From contig DASTKH010000042.1 in the NCBI GenBank assembly GCA_035716025.1, positions 1 to 64,000 of the forward strand: a stretch of DNA of 64,000 nt, read 5' to 3'. Made by a program: the position numbers and the translations under genes. This DNA comes from JADGHE01 sp035716025. GTDB taxonomy: Bacteria; Pseudomonadota; Alphaproteobacteria; Rhizobiales; Xanthobacteraceae. This document shows positions 17,753 to 25,959 of the stretch, in pieces. The notes below the pieces were generated by a model, which was given only the letters and a program-made list of their open reading frames with translations, made no database searches and was not told where the DNA came from. Positions within the stretch are counted from its first letter, which is position 1, and the number at the start of each line of letters is the position of its first letter.

Positions 17753-20509
17753 ATGGCCGACATTAGCCTGGAAGCGGTCACCGGAAAGCTGAACCGGATC
17801 GGATATGAGACGTTCATCCAAGCGCTGCGGCAGGCGAAAGGCGCGGGCAACCGCAATGTCGAACTTGCGCATTGGCTGGCCCACCTGCTGAACAAGGATC
17901 GTACGGACCTGAGCCTGACGGCCGATCACTTCAAGCTCGATCGCGGGCGGCTCGCTTCCGATGTGGCCCGTGTCATCGACGGGTTCCGCAAGAACGAAAC
18001 GGAGATGCCCGGCGTCTCCAATGTCGTGACCGATCTCCTCGATCGGGGCTGGCATTACGCGACGCTGTTCTTCGGCGAAACGCAGATCCGCAGCGGTCAC
18101 ATGCTGGTCGGGGCGCTCAAGACGCTCGACCTTAGGCGAGCCTTTACAAACGTTTCGCAGGAGTTCGCGAAGATCAATGTCGACGTGCTGGCTAACGAAC
18201 ACCGCACCATCTGGGCGGGGTCGGAGGAGGAAAACCTGCGCCCGATGGACGGTTCAGGTCTACGCGCGGCAGGCACGCCGGGCGCGGAGGCGGCCGGCGG
18301 GCCGGCGGGGACGACTGCGCTCGACCGTTTCTCGCAGGACCTGACCGCAAAGGCCGCCGCCGGCGAGATGGACCCGATCCTCGGCCGCGACGACGAGATT
18401 CGTCAGCTGATCGACGTGCTGATGCGCCGTCGCCAGAACAACCCGATCCTCACCGGTGAGGCCGGCGTGGGTAAGACCGCGGTCGTGGAAGGGTTCGCGC
18501 AGCGCATTGCCGCCGGCGACGTGCCGCCGCCGCTGCGCGGCGTCAAGCTGTGTGCGCTCGATATCGGTTTGATGCAGGCGGGCGCCTCAATGAAAGGCGA
18601 ATTCGAGCAACGCCTGCGTTCCGTCATTGACGAGGTACAAGCCTCCCCGCAACCGATCATTCTTTTCATTGACGAAGCGCACACGCTCATAGGAGCCGGC
18701 GGTGCGGCCGGCACCGGCGATGCCGCCAATCTGCTCAAGCCCGCCCTCGCGCGCGGCACCCTGCGCACCATCGCGGCGACCACGTGGTCGGAATACCGAC
18801 AACACATTGAGAAGGATCCGGCTCTTACCCGGCGCTTCCAGCCGATCCACGTGGAGGAGCCGGACGTCGAGAAATGCTGCATCATGCTACGCGGCGTTCT
18901 CGGCCCCATGGAACGCCACCACAAGGTGCGGATCTCCGACGCAGCGATCACGGCGGCCGTCAAGCTGTCGCACCGCTATATTCCCGCGCGGCAACTTCCC
19001 GACAAAGCGGTGAGCCTGCTTGACACGGCGGCGGCGCGTGTCGCCATCAGCCAGTCGGCGACGCCGGCGATGATCGAAGACACCCGCGTTGCGATTGCGG
19101 CCCGCGAGGCCGAACGGGCCGCGCTCGTCAGCGACAGTGATCTGGGAACTTCGGCCGATGAGCGGATCGCCGCGATCGATGCCGAGATCGCATCCCTCAA
19201 GGCCAAGCTCGCCGAACTTGAAAGCGAGTGGGAAACCGAAAAGGCGCTTGTCAACGAAATCCGCAGCCTGCGGGAGATTCTCAGCGAGCCGAAAAGGGGC
19301 GGGAACGGCCAGGCTTTGCCGGAAGCGGAGGCCGCCCCGCTCTCGCCGGCTGCGTCGGACAACGATGCCGGCGCGGAGTCTTCGCCTGCGCCTGTGGCAA
19401 CCAGGGGCGGGGCAAACGACGGCCCCGAGGTCCGCCGGCGTTTGCGCGAAAGATTCGAGGAATTGGAATCCCGTCCGCCGGAGCGGCGGATGATCTATGC
19501 GCATGTGGACGAACAGGCGGTTGCCTCGGTGGTGGCCGATTGGACCGGAATTCCGGTCGGCCGGATGGTGGCGGACGAGGTGCAGACCATCCTCAATCTC
19601 GCGGACAATCTGGCGAAACGGGTTATCGGCCAGGATCACGGACTGCGGATGATTGCCAAGCGCATCGAGACGAACCGCGCCAAGCTCGACAATCCCAACA
19701 AGCCGATCGGCGTGTTCATGCTCGCCGGCCCCTCGGGCGTGGGCAAGACGGAAACGGCACTTGCGCTCGCCGAACAGCTCTACGGCGGCGAGCAGAACAT
19801 GATCACCATCAATATGAGCGAATTCCAGGAGGCCCATACCGTCTCCACGCTGAAGGGGGCGCCGCCCGGCTATGTCGGCTATGGCGAGGGCGGACGGCTG
19901 ACGGAGGCCGTGCGACGAAAGCCCTACAGCGTCGTCCTCCTCGATGAGATCGAGAAGGCGCACCCCGACGTCCACGAGCTTTTCTTCCAGGTGTTCGACA
20001 AAGGGCAGATGGAGGACGGGACAGGCCGCCGCATCGATTTCAAGAACACCCTGATCATCCTCACGACCAATGTCGGGACGAATTTGATCATGGGTCTGTC
20101 GGCCGATCCCATGTACCGGCAGAACCCGGAAGCACTCGCCGAACAGCTTCGTCCGGAGCTTCTGAAGGTTTTTCCCGCCGCATTGCTGGGACGCATCGTG
20201 GCCATTCCGTACTATCCGCTGTCCGACGAGATGCTGGCCGGCATCGTCCGCCTGCAGCTCGGTCGCATCGCGCGACGGATCCAGGAGAATCATGGCGCGA
20301 AGCTTGTTTATGGCGACGACGTGGTCGAGCACATCGTATCGCGGTGCAATGATCCGGACTCCGGCGGGCGCATGGTCGACAACATCATTACCAACACAAT
20401 TCTGCCGGCCCTTTCCCGCGAATTTCTCAGCCGCTCGCTCAACAAGGAGGTTCCGCGGGAGGCGCGGGTCGCAATCGAAAACGGTGCCTTTGCCTATTCG
20501 TGGGTCTAG
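17753..20509 (+). CDS. tssH: T6SS sheath-disassembly AAA+ ATPase TssH (ClpV)
   Basis: ClpV unfolds contracted TssB/TssC sheath for reuse. The start at 17753 is chosen because AAGGGGG lies just before this ATG and the family N-terminus begins MADISLEAVTGKLN; upstream in-frame codons run inside tssG. The 918-residue protein has a ClpN domain (about 1-160), AAA module 1 with Walker A GEAGVGKT near 234, a middle region with a disordered Pro/Ala/Glu insertion around 515-565, and AAA module 2 with GPSGVGKT near 660. It closes the core T6SS operon. Confidence 0.95.
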   Translation: MADISLEAVTGKLNRIGYETFIQALRQAKGAGNRNVELAHWLAHLLNKDRTDLSLTADHFKLDRGRLASDVARVIDGFRKNETEMPGVSNVVTDLLDRGWHYATLFFGETQIRSGHMLVGALKTLDLRRAFTNVSQEFAKINVDVLANEHRTIWAGSEEENLRPMDGSGLRAAGTPGAEAAGGPAGTTALDRFSQDLTAKAAAGEMDPILGRDDEIRQLIDVLMRRRQNNPILTGEAGVGKTAVVEGFAQRIAAGDVPPPLRGVKLCALDIGLMQAGASMKGEFEQRLRSVIDEVQASPQPIILFIDEAHTLIGAGGAAGTGDAANLLKPALARGTLRTIAATTWSEYRQHIEKDPALTRRFQPIHVEEPDVEKCCIMLRGVLGPMERHHKVRISDAAITAAVKLSHRYIPARQLPDKAVSLLDTAAARVAISQSATPAMIEDTRVAIAAREAERAALVSDSDLGTSADERIAAIDAEIASLKAKLAELESEWETEKALVNEIRSLREILSEPKRGGNGQALPEAEAAPLSPAASDNDAGAESSPAPVATRGGANDGPEVRRRLRERFEELESRPPERRMIYAHVDEQAVASVVADWTGIPVGRMVADEVQTILNLADNLAKRVIGQDHGLRMIAKRIETNRAKLDNPNKPIGVFMLAGPSGVGKTETALALAEQLYGGEQNMITINMSEFQEAHTVSTLKGAPPGYVGYGEGGRLTEAVRRKPYSVVLLDEIEKAHPDVHELFFQVFDKGQMEDGTGRRIDFKNTLIILTTNVGTNLIMGLSADPMYRQNPEALAEQLRPELLKVFPAALLGRIVAIPYYPLSDEMLAGIVRLQLGRIARRIQENHGAKLVYGDDVVEHIVSRCNDPDSGGRMVDNIITNTILPALSREFLSRSLNKEVPREARVAIENGAFAYSWV

Positions 20510-20808
20510 CTATTCATGGGTTCAGGGTGACGGCCGGGGCTCCCACGCCTGCGGCAGGCGCGTCTCCTCCTTTGCCGGCCGGCCTGCTGCCGGAGCTGGC
20601 TCAGCCTGGCCTTGCCGCCCTTAGGTGAACCGGGAGTGCTGTCCGCGAAACTAACGGAAGAACGCTTCTTCGGCTTGGCCACTGGTATCGCTGGGTCTTC
20701 GGGATTTACGATCCCGCGGATTTTCGGCAGGCCGGGGCAGGGCCGACAGATACGATCCGGCTTGAACGAGGATCCGGCGCGGCCCGGTCCGCACGGGGTG
20801 TCAGAGCG

Positions 20809-22545
20809 ATGGGGTGCTTGGCGCGTAAGACTCTCTTGGCGGCATTGCTGAGCGCGCCGTTGGCGTTCTCGGCCATGGCCGACGATGTCGTGCTGAAGCG
20901 GTTCACGGCGGGGACGGGGCTCAACGCGGTCGGCTTGGTGCAGGGCGGGGAGGACACCGAACTGGCGGGTCCACAGGCGATTTACGCCGGCGACGACGGC
21001 AAATTGTTCCTGCTCGACCAGGTGAACGGGCGCATTCTGAGCTTCGATCCGAAAAAGCCGCAGGCGGCTGCCAAGGCCCTCCAACTGCCCGGAAACGTTC
21101 AGCCGACCGACCTCGTGGTACGTCAGGACGGCATTTTCGTCTGGGACGGCGAAGTGCGCGCCCTCCGTGCCAAGGGACGCGATGACGATGCGCCGACCCG
21201 CGGGCTGGAGGAGTTTCAGACCCGCGCCGCAGAAGACGAGTTCACGCTCGGCATGTTCGCGCAAATGGGCTCGCAGAAGCTCGGCAGTGCCGATGAACTC
21301 CTCGAAGAGAGCACGCGCGCTTTGCCGAAGCCCCGTACGCCTCTCCCGGTGAAGCAGTCCCTTCTCACGCGCGGCGGCGGACCGGTGGTGGCGAGCATCG
21401 CCACGGACAAGAGCGGCTCGCTCGCGGATATCCAGGTCCGTGGCCAAGGATCGACAGAGGCTTTTGCAAAGCTGCGTCTCAAAGTGAGCGATCGGCTTGG
21501 CGCGGTCGAATTTCTGGATATCGACAAGAAGGGCCGGATGTTCGTGCTGGCCGAAAACATTCCGACCGATACGGCGGATTCGGCCGCGGCCTTCGTAGCA
21601 CGCTTTTCGCCGATGGGCGCTCTGGAGGGGATCTTCGAATTGCCGCTCTCGGAGAGCGCCGCGGTGTCGCGTCGGGCGGTGACGGTTTCGGAAGAGGGCG
21701 AGGTCTATTTCCTTCGCACCCGCCAGACGGCCGTCGATGTCCTCGGCGTTGGCTTTCGCCCGCTACGTAACGCCAAAGTGATCGATGTGCACGGGACGCG
21801 ACGGGCCGGCGGGTCGCCTTCGCTGTCGGCCCGTGGGGCGCGCGCAGCGGTGCGGCCTTTGACCCGCGCCGAGGTGATCCGGACCGCCTTCATGTTCGAG
21901 CGCGCGCGCTGGCGCGTCACGCCGTCGCTCTACGGGCCGGATCCGGACCGCACCTGCACGGGATTCCGACGCGTCCGGCGCCCCGGCTACCTGCACGGGA
22001 AGCTCGGCCAGGAGGTGCGCGGGATTCCCTATTGCTGGGGCTGCCACGGCTCGCTGCAACAGATCAGCAACGCCTTCGCGCGCGGGGCGCTCGCCGGCAA
22101 CGTCTGCACGCGCGACGAGCCGCGCCGCGACGTGGCGGGCGTCGACTGCTCTGCCTTCGTGAGCGCGGCCTGGGGCCTTGCCAGCCATTTCACCACGATC
22201 GCCATACCGAGCATCACCAAGGTCGTGAGCAATCCGTGGGACATGCTGCCCGGAGATGCATTCAACAAGCCGGGCTCGCACGTGATGTTGTTTCTGCGCT
22301 TTACGCCGGACCGCAAGGTGGAGGTCATGGAGGCTTCGCCCGGCGCGTGCAACGGCCGGGTCTGCCGCAACGTGTATCCTTTGTCATCCTTGCTGGCGCG
22401 TGGGTACACGCCGGTGCGCTTTCGCGCCTTGACGGAGGACATGACGGCGCGGGTCGACGTGCCGAGCGAGGAGGTCGAGAAGCCGGCCGCGAAACCGCGC
22501 CGGGAAAACCAGTCACGCCGCTCCAATCACCGGCGGCGACGGTGA
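20809..22545 (+). CDS. Secreted protein with beta-propeller-like repeats and a C-terminal NlpC/P60-like cysteine hydrolase domain
   Basis: The 578-residue product begins with a clear Sec signal peptide (hydrophobic residues about 8-20, predicted cut after AMA at residue 24). Residues about 50-310 contain repeated GDDGKLFLLD..GRILSFDP-like and DKKGRMFVLA-like segments that resemble NHL/beta-propeller blades. The C-terminal part (about 395-545) has VDCSAFVSAAW with Cys447, PGSHVMLF with His491 and EVMEAS with Glu508, a spacing like NlpC/P60 or CHAP peptidoglycan hydrolases. The tail is very basic. It lies 299 bases behind tssH and may be an accessory wall hydrolase or an effector; the enzymatic call is inference from the motif. 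Confidence 0.7.
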   Translation: MGCLARKTLLAALLSAPLAFSAMADDVVLKRFTAGTGLNAVGLVQGGEDTELAGPQAIYAGDDGKLFLLDQVNGRILSFDPKKPQAAAKALQLPGNVQPTDLVVRQDGIFVWDGEVRALRAKGRDDDAPTRGLEEFQTRAAEDEFTLGMFAQMGSQKLGSADELLEESTRALPKPRTPLPVKQSLLTRGGGPVVASIATDKSGSLADIQVRGQGSTEAFAKLRLKVSDRLGAVEFLDIDKKGRMFVLAENIPTDTADSAAAFVARFSPMGALEGIFELPLSESAAVSRRAVTVSEEGEVYFLRTRQTAVDVLGVGFRPLRNAKVIDVHGTRRAGGSPSLSARGARAAVRPLTRAEVIRTAFMFERARWRVTPSLYGPDPDRTCTGFRRVRRPGYLHGKLGQEVRGIPYCWGCHGSLQQISNAFARGALAGNVCTRDEPRRDVAGVDCSAFVSAAWGLASHFTTIAIPSITKVVSNPWDMLPGDAFNKPGSHVMLFLRFTPDRKVEVMEASPGACNGRVCRNVYPLSSLLARGYTPVRFRALTEDMTARVDVPSEEVEKPAAKPRRENQSRRSNHRRRR

Positions 22546-22620
22546 TCGCAGTTTCATGCGACGAGTGGCGCCCCGGTGCGTTCTTGACGGCAGGTTCATT
22601 CGCAGGCGACGGGCAGAAAC

Positions 22621-24039
22621 GTGAGCATCCAGGTCATTCTGCGTTTGCCCGGGCCGGCCGACACCCTGCTGATCGGCCATCGCGCGATATTCCGGCACCC
22701 GCGTGATCTTTCCGTGCAGCTCCCGGAGGATGCGGTGCGCAGGCTTCTCTCTGCCCGCGGTGCCGACTGGTCGAACCTCGCCGCTCTTCGCCAGTTCTGG
22801 CAACCCTGGCAATACGATCCGCTGCGGACGAACGTCAATACCCGCGACCTCGTCGATCGCGTCGCAACTCTGACCGCCAACGGAACGCTCCAGGCCTACA
22901 TCGCGAACTACCGCGCCGTCGATCGCGATCGCTTTAGCGCGGAGGCGCAGCGCGCGATCGAGCAGATCCTGCCGCAGCTCTTCGCGACCCCGATTACGAT
23001 CGGCGCGCAATCGGCAAAGCCGAACGTGGGAATTCCCGCCGATGTAGAGCGCCTGACGCAGGTCATCCGCCGTGCGGCGGACCATCTCAGCCCTGCCTTC
23101 CGCCAAATCTATGTGCGCAGGCTCGACAAGGTGACGTTGACAACCTTCCTTGCGGCGTTGACGGCATGGGTCGACCAGCGGGAAGACGCGATCGGGCTCA
23201 TTTTCGATTCGCTCCTGTTGGGAAGCGGACTTGTTTACGTGCCGTCGCGCAAGGCGGAGGCGGCGCGAAATCTCTATCGGACGCTGGAAATCCTCGAAAA
23301 GGATACGGTAACGACCAGGAATATCGAGGAGGCGGCGTGGTGGTTCGCCGAGGCGCTGAGCGAATTGGGGCCTTCCACTTTGCTGAACGTCGTCTTGCGC
23401 GGCACCCGGCCGACGCCGGCCTGCACGGTCAGGGAGGACGACGGCTACAAGCCCCCGCCTCCGGTTGCGAAACCGCCGGAACGGTATTTGGCTCGGTCGA
23501 CGCGCACCAGCAGCCCACCCGCTTCGCCTCCACCGCCACAGCCCCCTTCGCCGCCGGCAGGCGCCTCGCCGCCGAGCGGCGCAACGAAGCCGGTCGGGCC
23601 TCTCGGAGGCAAGCCGAAGGGTCGGCGCACGCCCGTGCGCCGCGGTGACAATCAACGTAGTGACGAACTGGAAAATGCGTCGGCCGATACGCTCGCGGCG
23701 GCTGGCTTCGACGTGGAGCAGAATCCTCCGGCGAAGCCGAACGGAAAGAAGCCCGACTACAAGATCAACGGAGAGTACTTCGACAATATCGCGCCGGGCC
23801 CCAAGACGAAGGCCGCCAATATCGTGGACCGGGCGGCGTCCAAAGTCGCGGTTGATCAGGCCGACAGGGTGGTCATCAACATGACCGACAACAATCTTTC
23901 TCCGGCCGATCTGCAGAAGGAGTTCAAGACGGCCTTCGATACCCCCGACAGTTCAGTTCAGGACCTCAAAGAGGCTATTATCATCGGCAAGGACGGAAGC
24001 ATCACCCACCTGGTGCCGCCGTTCGATCAGCCGCTGTGA
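22621..24039 (+). CDS. Probable T6SS polymorphic toxin with C-terminal CdiA-type tRNase-like domain
   Basis: This 472-residue protein has no signal peptide. Residues 1 to about 265 form an alpha-helical module I do not recognise. Residues about 276-345 are a Pro/Ser/Lys/Arg-rich linker. Residues about 346-465 resemble the CdiA C-terminal tRNase domain family: a helix with ELENASADTLAAAG, then VEQNPP, then GKKPDYKINGEYFDN, then a QADRVVINM strand and a final EAIIIGKDGSI strand. Candidate catalytic residues are Glu349/351, Asp379, Lys381 and Glu385, as in a PD-(D/E)XK-like fold. The GTG start follows the hydrolase gene by 75 bases, and the immunity candidate starts 13 bases after its stop. Confidence 0.75.
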   Translation: MSIQVILRLPGPADTLLIGHRAIFRHPRDLSVQLPEDAVRRLLSARGADWSNLAALRQFWQPWQYDPLRTNVNTRDLVDRVATLTANGTLQAYIANYRAVDRDRFSAEAQRAIEQILPQLFATPITIGAQSAKPNVGIPADVERLTQVIRRAADHLSPAFRQIYVRRLDKVTLTTFLAALTAWVDQREDAIGLIFDSLLLGSGLVYVPSRKAEAARNLYRTLEILEKDTVTTRNIEEAAWWFAEALSELGPSTLLNVVLRGTRPTPACTVREDDGYKPPPPVAKPPERYLARSTRTSSPPASPPPPQPPSPPAGASPPSGATKPVGPLGGKPKGRRTPVRRGDNQRSDELENASADTLAAAGFDVEQNPPAKPNGKKPDYKINGEYFDNIAPGPKTKAANIVDRAASKVAVDQADRVVINMTDNNLSPADLQKEFKTAFDTPDSSVQDLKEAIIIGKDGSITHLVPPFDQPL

Positions 24040-24052
24040 CGGGAGCCGAGCC

Positions 24053-24493
24053 GTGGCGATTGAATACGAGTTCCGGTCCGCCGCCGACCTCGATCCGGAT
24101 CGCGCGACAAAGCTTGTCGCGGCATGCCCCGGCGTTGAACGGTCGGAGCATGGACTTTCCGCGCCGGGAATTAACGACATCACCGTGGTGAAGGAATCCG
24201 CGCTGGGGCGTCGGCTGATCCGCGAAGGGCTCGGCTTCGAGTCAAACGTCCGCATCGTCATCCATGTGTCGAAAGAGGACCCGGAGGTGGGAGAGGATGA
24301 GGTCGCGCGCCTCCTGGAACAATTGCTTCCGCAACTCCCCGGCGATCTCGCGTTGCTTCTCAACAACGAGAAGGTGGTCGCTTTGCGAAAGGGGGGGAAG
24401 GTGTTGCTGAACCGTGATTTGCAATTCTGGCGCGACCGGCGTGCATTCGTCAGAGCAACGGCCTTTCTCGAGTCGATCCCTGACCTGACGTGA
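24053..24493 (+). CDS. Putative immunity protein for the upstream toxin (SitI3-like)
   Basis: A 146-residue soluble acidic protein starting MAIEYEFRSAADL. It directly follows the toxin gene with a 13-base gap, the standard layout of a toxin-immunity pair, and has no signal peptide, which fits protection against a cytoplasmic nuclease. The start resembles the SitI3 immunity family known from myxobacteria, but that match is from memory and weak. The assignment rests mainly on position and size. The next gene, livK, has its own promoter, so the pair ends the T6SS locus. Confidence 0.6.
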   Translation: MAIEYEFRSAADLDPDRATKLVAACPGVERSEHGLSAPGINDITVVKESALGRRLIREGLGFESNVRIVIHVSKEDPEVGEDEVARLLEQLLPQLPGDLALLLNNEKVVALRKGGKVLLNRDLQFWRDRRAFVRATAFLESIPDLT

Positions 24494-24582
24494 CGCCCGC
24501 CGTTCCCGTCGGCACGGACACGCAACGCACGCGACGCTCGACTCGTCAAGCCGCTTTCAGCCTTCCGACTCCGGCGGATGGT

Positions 24583-24611
24583 TTGACCGTCCCGGAACGC
24601 AAGGCTATGCT
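24583..24611 (+). promoter_or_regulatory. Putative sigma70-type promoter for the liv operon
   Basis: TTGACC (24583-24588) and TATGCT (24606-24611) are separated by exactly 17 bases, 58 bases upstream of the livK ATG. This marks a transcriptional break between the T6SS locus and the ABC importer. Confidence 0.5.
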
Positions 24612-24612
24612 C

Positions 24613-24649
24613 AAAAAAAACGAAGAAGCGACCCGCATCGAGGTCGCTT
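24613..24649 (-). terminator. Intrinsic-terminator-like hairpin with T-tract on the minus strand; leader hairpin of livK on the plus strand
   Basis: AAGCGACC (24626-24633) pairs perfectly with GGTCGCTT (24642-24649), an eight-pair stem with an eight-base loop. An A8 run lies at 24613-24620, so on the minus strand the hairpin is followed by T8, the form of an intrinsic terminator. On the plus strand it forms a hairpin in the livK 5' leader. Confidence 0.5.
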
Positions 24650-24668
24650 GCGCCCGGGGGAGACGTCC

Positions 24669-25925
24669 ATGACCGCCTTGTCACGGTTCATTCTGCGCAG
24701 CCTGATCGTTGCCGCCACGCTTCTCTGCGCAGGCCCGCTTTGGGCGCAGCAACCGCCGCTGAAAATCGGTTTCGGAATGGCGCTGAGCGGCGGCTTGGCC
24801 GGCGGCGGCAAAGCGGCGCTGCTCACTTACCAAATCTGGCAAGAGGAGATCAACAAACGCGGCGGCCTGCTCGGCCGGAAGGTGGAACTCGTCTATTACG
24901 ACGACCAGAGCAACCCCGCGACCGTGCCGGGCATCTACTCCAAACTTCTCGATATAGATAAGGTGGATGTCATCATCTCCGGCTACGGCACCGTGCCGGT
25001 GGTGGCCGCGATGCCGGTGGTGATGGGGCGCAAAAAGACGTTCCTCGCCTATTACGCGCTCGATGCGAACGCCAAGTTCAAATACGACCGCTATTTCACG
25101 ATGCAGCCGAGCGGACCCGACCCGCAAAGCGAGTTCTCGATCGGCTTCTTCGAGCTTGCCGCGAAGCTGAACCCGAAACCGCAGACCGTCGCGATCGTTG
25201 GCGCCGACGCCGAATACGGGCAGATCGCCATGGCCGGCGCGCGCGAACATGCCAAGAAGAAGGGCTTCAAGATCGTTTACGACCAGAGCTACCCGCCCGC
25301 GACGGTCGATTTCACGTCGATCGTTCGCACGATCAAGGTCGCCAATCCCGATCTCGTCTTCATCGCTTCCTATCCGCCCGACACGGCCGGAATGCTGCGT
25401 GCGATTTACGAGGTCGGGCTGAGCGCCAAGGTGCTGGGCGGTGGCATGGTGGGTCTGCAATATGCGGCGCTCAAGCAGCAGTTCGGCTACCAGCTCAACA
25501 ACGTGGTCTGCTACGATTATTACGCGCCGGAGCCGACTATGAAGTTCCCGGGCGTCGACGAGGTGCTGGCCAAGTACCGCGCGCGAGCCGCGGAAGCCGG
25601 CGTGGACGTGCTCGGCCTCTACATCCCGCCGTTCGCCTATGCGCAGATGCAGATTCTCGAGGAGACCGCGAAGGCGGTGAACGGCTTCGACGACGCCAAG
25701 ATGGCGGAGTATCTGCACAAGACGACCTTCAAGACGGTGGTCGGCGACATCAAGTTCGGCAAATACGGTGAGTGGGAGACGCCACGCATCCTGCTGGTGC
25801 AGTACCAGAACATCAAAGGCAACGACGTGAACCAGTTCAAGGACGCGGGCAAGCAAGTCATCGTCTATCCGCCGCGCTTCAAGTCGGGCGAGTTGAAGGT
25901 GCCGTTCACGCCGACCAAACAATGA
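24669..25925 (+). CDS. livK: Branched-chain-amino-acid-type ABC transporter periplasmic binding protein
   Basis: A 418-residue type I periplasmic binding protein of the Leu/Ile/Val (and amide/urea) family. It has a Sec signal peptide with cleavage expected after LWAQ, near residue 27, then the LKIGFGMALSGG start of the mature fold and the PPDTAGMLRAIYEVG segment in the C-terminal lobe. A ribosome site GGGGGAG precedes the ATG; upstream TTG codons in frame are less likely. It heads a complete five-gene importer. The real ligand cannot be read from sequence and could be an amide or aromatic compound, given the amidase next to the operon. Confidence 0.88.
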   Translation: MTALSRFILRSLIVAATLLCAGPLWAQQPPLKIGFGMALSGGLAGGGKAALLTYQIWQEEINKRGGLLGRKVELVYYDDQSNPATVPGIYSKLLDIDKVDVIISGYGTVPVVAAMPVVMGRKKTFLAYYALDANAKFKYDRYFTMQPSGPDPQSEFSIGFFELAAKLNPKPQTVAIVGADAEYGQIAMAGAREHAKKKGFKIVYDQSYPPATVDFTSIVRTIKVANPDLVFIASYPPDTAGMLRAIYEVGLSAKVLGGGMVGLQYAALKQQFGYQLNNVVCYDYYAPEPTMKFPGVDEVLAKYRARAAEAGVDVLGLYIPPFAYAQMQILEETAKAVNGFDDAKMAEYLHKTTFKTVVGDIKFGKYGEWETPRILLVQYQNIKGNDVNQFKDAGKQVIVYPPRFKSGELKVPFTPTKQ

Positions 25926-25959
25926 CGCAAGAATACACCGCGCCGGCGGGAAGTCTGGC

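Noticed and set aside
18887..20332. A 481-codon open frame on the minus strand opposite tssH
   Set aside because: Antisense shadow of the ClpV frame; no motif or ribosome site supports it.
20494..20521. Near-duplicate CTATTCGTGGGT / CTATTCATGGGT around the tssH stop codon
   Set aside because: Too short and imperfect to be an attachment site; best seen as a small local duplication.
20510..20808. Possible small gene in the 299-base gap after tssH, including an arginine-rich minus-strand frame
   Set aside because: The frame runs into the hydrolase gene on the other strand and has no family character; I see only the 5' region of the hydrolase gene here.
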